Shown: positions 5,749-7,600 of the stretch, piece after piece | Position numbering within the stretch: the stretch's first letter is position 1 | How the letters are laid out: every line of letters starts with the position of its first letter | DNA from: Candidatus Bathyarchaeota archaeon | GTDB lineage: Archaea; Thermoproteota; Bathyarchaeia; TCS64 | DNA length: 7,600 bases | NCBI GenBank assembly: GCA_026014515.1 | Contig: JAOZIG010000339.1 | Coordinates: 1 to 7,600 of the forward strand | Direction: 5' to 3' | The notes under the pieces: model-generated | Told to the model about the DNA's origin: nothing | What the model saw: the letters and a program-made list of their open reading frames with translations, nothing else | The model's database searches: none | Program-made: the position numbers and the translations under genes

Positions 5749-6281
5749 TGACCACCGTTGAGGAGACGCGTAAAAGAGCCGAAAGAGACGCTCTCCGCAA
5801 CAGAATACACCTATGCCCCGACCCAGAGCTACTCCAAGAACTATTACAGGGATTAGCTGAGAACGAGAAAAGATACGGATACCCTAGCTGTCCATGCAGA
5901 ATAGCATCAGGAAACCTAGAAACAGACCGCGACATCCTATGCCCATGCGACTACAGAGACCCTGATGTCGAGGAACATGGTCAATGTTATTGCGCCTTGT
6001 ACGTGAATGAAGCTGTTCACAAAGGCATAGAACCCGTCCATTCTATCCCAGAGCGCCGTCCTATGAATAAACAGATGGCGGCACTAGGAATGGGTGAAGA
6101 ATCAACAGAAACACTAGAGACAGATGAAGCAGAACCCACAGACCGAAAACTACTCTACTGCAAACAATGCGGATACGTGGTGCTCAGAGAAGAGCCACCC
6201 TACAAGTGTCCAATCTGTGGCGCAAAAAGAGAACTCTTCGGAGAAATAGTAGTCGGAGAAATAAAGGTAAGAGAGATTTAA
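5748..6281 (+). CDS. Ferredoxin:thioredoxin/disulfide reductase catalytic domain fused to rubredoxin-like domain
   Basis: Residues about 25-95 are the FTR catalytic chain, with three CxC motifs: CPC (48-50) in YGYPSCPCR, CPC (65-67) and CYC (80-82) in GQCYCALYV. By family analogy, four of these cysteines hold a [4Fe-4S] cluster and the other two form the redox disulfide. Spacing is CPC-x14-CPC-x12-CYC, whereas chloroplast FTR has about x16 and x8 and CHC, so Tyr replaces the histidine near the disulfide. An acidic linker (116-132) leads to a rubredoxin-like site, YCKQCGY (137-143) and KCPICG (153-158), with paired CxxC motifs for one iron. Methanogen ferredoxin:disulfide reductases of this fused type are known to me. 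The FTR variable chain is absent here, as in those enzymes. The likely path is ferredoxin to cluster to the disulfide of the glutaredoxin encoded just upstream, with rubredoxin as a possible extra electron entry. C23 is additional. Confidence 0.92.
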   Translation: MTTVEETRKRAERDALRNRIHLCPDPELLQELLQGLAENEKRYGYPSCPCRIASGNLETDRDILCPCDYRDPDVEEHGQCYCALYVNEAVHKGIEPVHSIPERRPMNKQMAALGMGEESTETLETDEAEPTDRKLLYCKQCGYVVLREEPPYKCPICGAKRELFGEIVVGEIKVREI

Positions 6282-6294
6282 TCTCCCTATTTTA
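6273..6294. terminator. Inverted repeat and T/A-rich tract at a convergent gene junction
   Basis: GAGAT (6273-6277) and ATCTC (6281-6285) flank a three-base loop across the stop codon of the FTR-like gene, followed by TATTTTAT. Only ten bases separate the two facing stop codons, so any terminator must overlap the genes. The stem is short and the call weak. Confidence 0.25.
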
Positions 6295-7600
6295 TCCCAC
6301 AAGGGCGTTAAAGAACAGCTTGAAGGCGGCATCAGTTAATGCCCTGTTCTGTGGCTGGAAACCATACAGGATAACCTTACCATCATTCTTCCTTGCCTCA
6401 ATCATGGCTGCCTTACGTGCGAGATGCTCCTCACCGATAAGCCACCCGCTCTGCATCATGTTCTCCTCAGGGTAGCTGACAACCACCTTGTAGTGGTCAT
6501 TGTTATGGCTGCCCTTCACAGCGTAGGCATGGTTACCCCGTAGTAGGATCAGTCCTTTCTCGGGCATACCGTAAGCTAGTGGGTGTCTGTTATCGATGTC
6601 TACCCAGATGGTGCTTCCGGGGCAGTGGAACTTCTTTGGGTCCATATCCTTCAATGGGTTACGGACAGCGATACCTAGTTTCTCTGAGGCGAAGCCCGCG
6701 GACTCGTAGAGAGCGATGACGGTGCCACCGTTCTCAACGAACTCGTTTATCTTCTTGACTCCATCCTCACCTATACCAGACTTGTATTCATCGGGTAAGA
6801 CTGGAGGCGCAAAGGCTCCCTTGTACTTCTTCTCAAAGTGTTCTTCGACCTTCTCACCTGTAATTAGTGCGGTATCATCGCTGGGCAAGATTAATACATC
6901 ATAGTCCTCTAAGCCAGCCTTGACTTCCTCATCCTTCACAGTAGTATAATCGAAATCGAACTCTTCCAATAGCCATCGTGTCCAGCCTTCATCCATGTTT
7001 CCACCCCAGTAACGCTGATACATGGCTACCTTCAGCGGCTTTACAGGCTTTGACTCGGATTCAATCTTATCATCGACAGGAATCAGCTTAAGATGGGTCT
7101 CTTCAGCCACCTTCTGTAGCTTCTTCTCACCGCCTTTCACGTGCCACATACCCGCGGGATACGTTTCGTCGCCTACTTTGATAGGCTCAGTGTAGCGATT
7201 CACATCGATTCCAGCTTTACTCAGCTTGTTAACTGCCTTGAAGCTATCATTAATCCGACAGTCAATCAAGTAACCAAGCTTGGACTTGCCTTCTAAACCT
7301 CCACTTGGTGGCATTGGCTCTACCTTACTGAAGCTTCCACTGGGAACCTCCATAGCCTCTATGATGTCTACGCCCTTGAACTCAGCCATCGTCTGAGTCG
7401 CAAAGTCATAGTTCATCATAGGCACACCATCAGGCGTCCTGACCCAGAGATTATCCCTGTAGAAGGTTCTACTAAGTAGACTAATCAGGAAATTACGAGC
7501 TGTCTGGCTAGCAAACACCACATAGCTACCCGCTGGGTAAACTATCTCACCGATCTTGAACTCCGTATCCGCCTTATGGATGTCGACGCTCATGTCGCTC
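6292..7600 (-). CDS. C-terminal part of a large M14-type zinc carboxypeptidase family protein with amidotransferase-like domain (5' end outside window)
   Basis: The frame is open to the window edge. The ATG at 7593 is probably internal, since the first residues (VDIHKADTEFKIGEIVYPAGSYVV) match mid-protein sequence of the large M14 family proteins, whose carboxypeptidase domain comes first. Counting from that ATG, residues 1-180 are the linker region with repeated 'YPAG' turns (YPAGSYVV; YPAGMWHV). From about 188 a Rossmann-type, glutamine-amidotransferase-like domain begins: LKVAMYQRYWGGNMDEGWTR, then YDVLILPSDD, a GGIG-like KSGIGEDGVKKINEFV and ENGGTVIALYES. No cysteine nucleophile stands at the usual place (ALYESAGF), so the domain is probably non-catalytic. 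The zinc ligands lie outside the window, so I cannot tell whether the peptidase is intact. Related proteins are often secreted or periplasmic; no signal can be seen here. The stop at 6292 leaves ten bases to the convergent FTR-like gene. Confidence 0.8.
   Translation of the reverse strand, partial: SDMSVDIHKADTEFKIGEIVYPAGSYVVFASQTARNFLISLLSRTFYRDNLWVRTPDGVPMMNYDFATQTMAEFKGVDIIEAMEVPSGSFSKVEPMPPSGGLEGKSKLGYLIDCRINDSFKAVNKLSKAGIDVNRYTEPIKVGDETYPAGMWHVKGGEKKLQKVAEETHLKLIPVDDKIESESKPVKPLKVAMYQRYWGGNMDEGWTRWLLEEFDFDYTTVKDEEVKAGLEDYDVLILPSDDTALITGEKVEEHFEKKYKGAFAPPVLPDEYKSGIGEDGVKKINEFVENGGTVIALYESAGFASEKLGIAVRNPLKDMDPKKFHCPGSTIWVDIDNRHPLAYGMPEKGLILLRGNHAYAVKGSHNNDHYKVVVSYPEENMMQSGWLIGEEHLARKAAMIEARKNDGKVILYGFQPQNRALTDAAFKLFFNALVG

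Noticed and set aside
1434..5770. Scattered ACGCGT palindromes (near 1434, 4135, 5413 and 5765)
   Set aside because: Four copies of a six-base palindrome in 7.6 kb is not far from chance. Two lie inside genes, and only the copy beside the shared TATA box has a partner half-site.

Overview
This window looks archaeal. Candidate TATA boxes sit about 25-30 bases upstream of several inferred transcript starts. At least two genes look leaderless, and several genes end in bare T-tracts. The protein content also fits an anaerobic archaeon, with a ferredoxin:disulfide reductase fused to rubredoxin and a partner glutaredoxin-like protein. No ribosomal or marker gene is present, so I do not name a lineage. 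Both end genes run off the window.

Layout. Bases 1-1453 (minus) hold most of a thiamine-pyrophosphate enzyme of the acetolactate-synthase superfamily, cut at its C-terminus by the window edge. Divergent from it is an MFS transporter (1657-2799, plus). Its roughly 110-base GC-rich leader (about 1546-1656) folds on paper into three stacked helices plus a loop-to-junction pseudoknot, and the outermost helix covers the ribosome-binding region. I do not recognise it as a known riboswitch class, and it is the most interesting signal here. Next come two small plus-strand genes of unknown role: a 95-residue protein with an HExxH metallopeptidase motif (2928-3215) and a 197-residue acidic protein with a membrane helix at each end (3289-3882). 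A 258-base convergent spacer (3883-4140) carries only candidate terminators and a G-rich tract.

On the minus strand follows an M19 (membrane/renal dipeptidase) family hydrolase (about 4141-5358). It shares a short divergent promoter region with a tightly coupled pair on the plus strand: a glutaredoxin/NrdH-like protein (5467-5748) and the FTR-catalytic-chain/rubredoxin fusion (5748-6281). The window closes with the C-terminal part of a large M14-type zinc carboxypeptidase family protein (6292 to beyond 7600, minus), with its glutamine-amidotransferase-like domain but without the catalytic zinc domain.

How the parts may work together. The glutaredoxin and FTR-like genes overlap by one base and almost surely form one thiol-reducing relay: ferredoxin to FeS enzyme to dithiol protein to target. 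The TPP enzyme and the transporter share only an intergenic region, so a metabolic link is speculative. Three peptidase-type proteins (HExxH, M19, M14) fit a peptide-using lifestyle but are not arranged as an operon.
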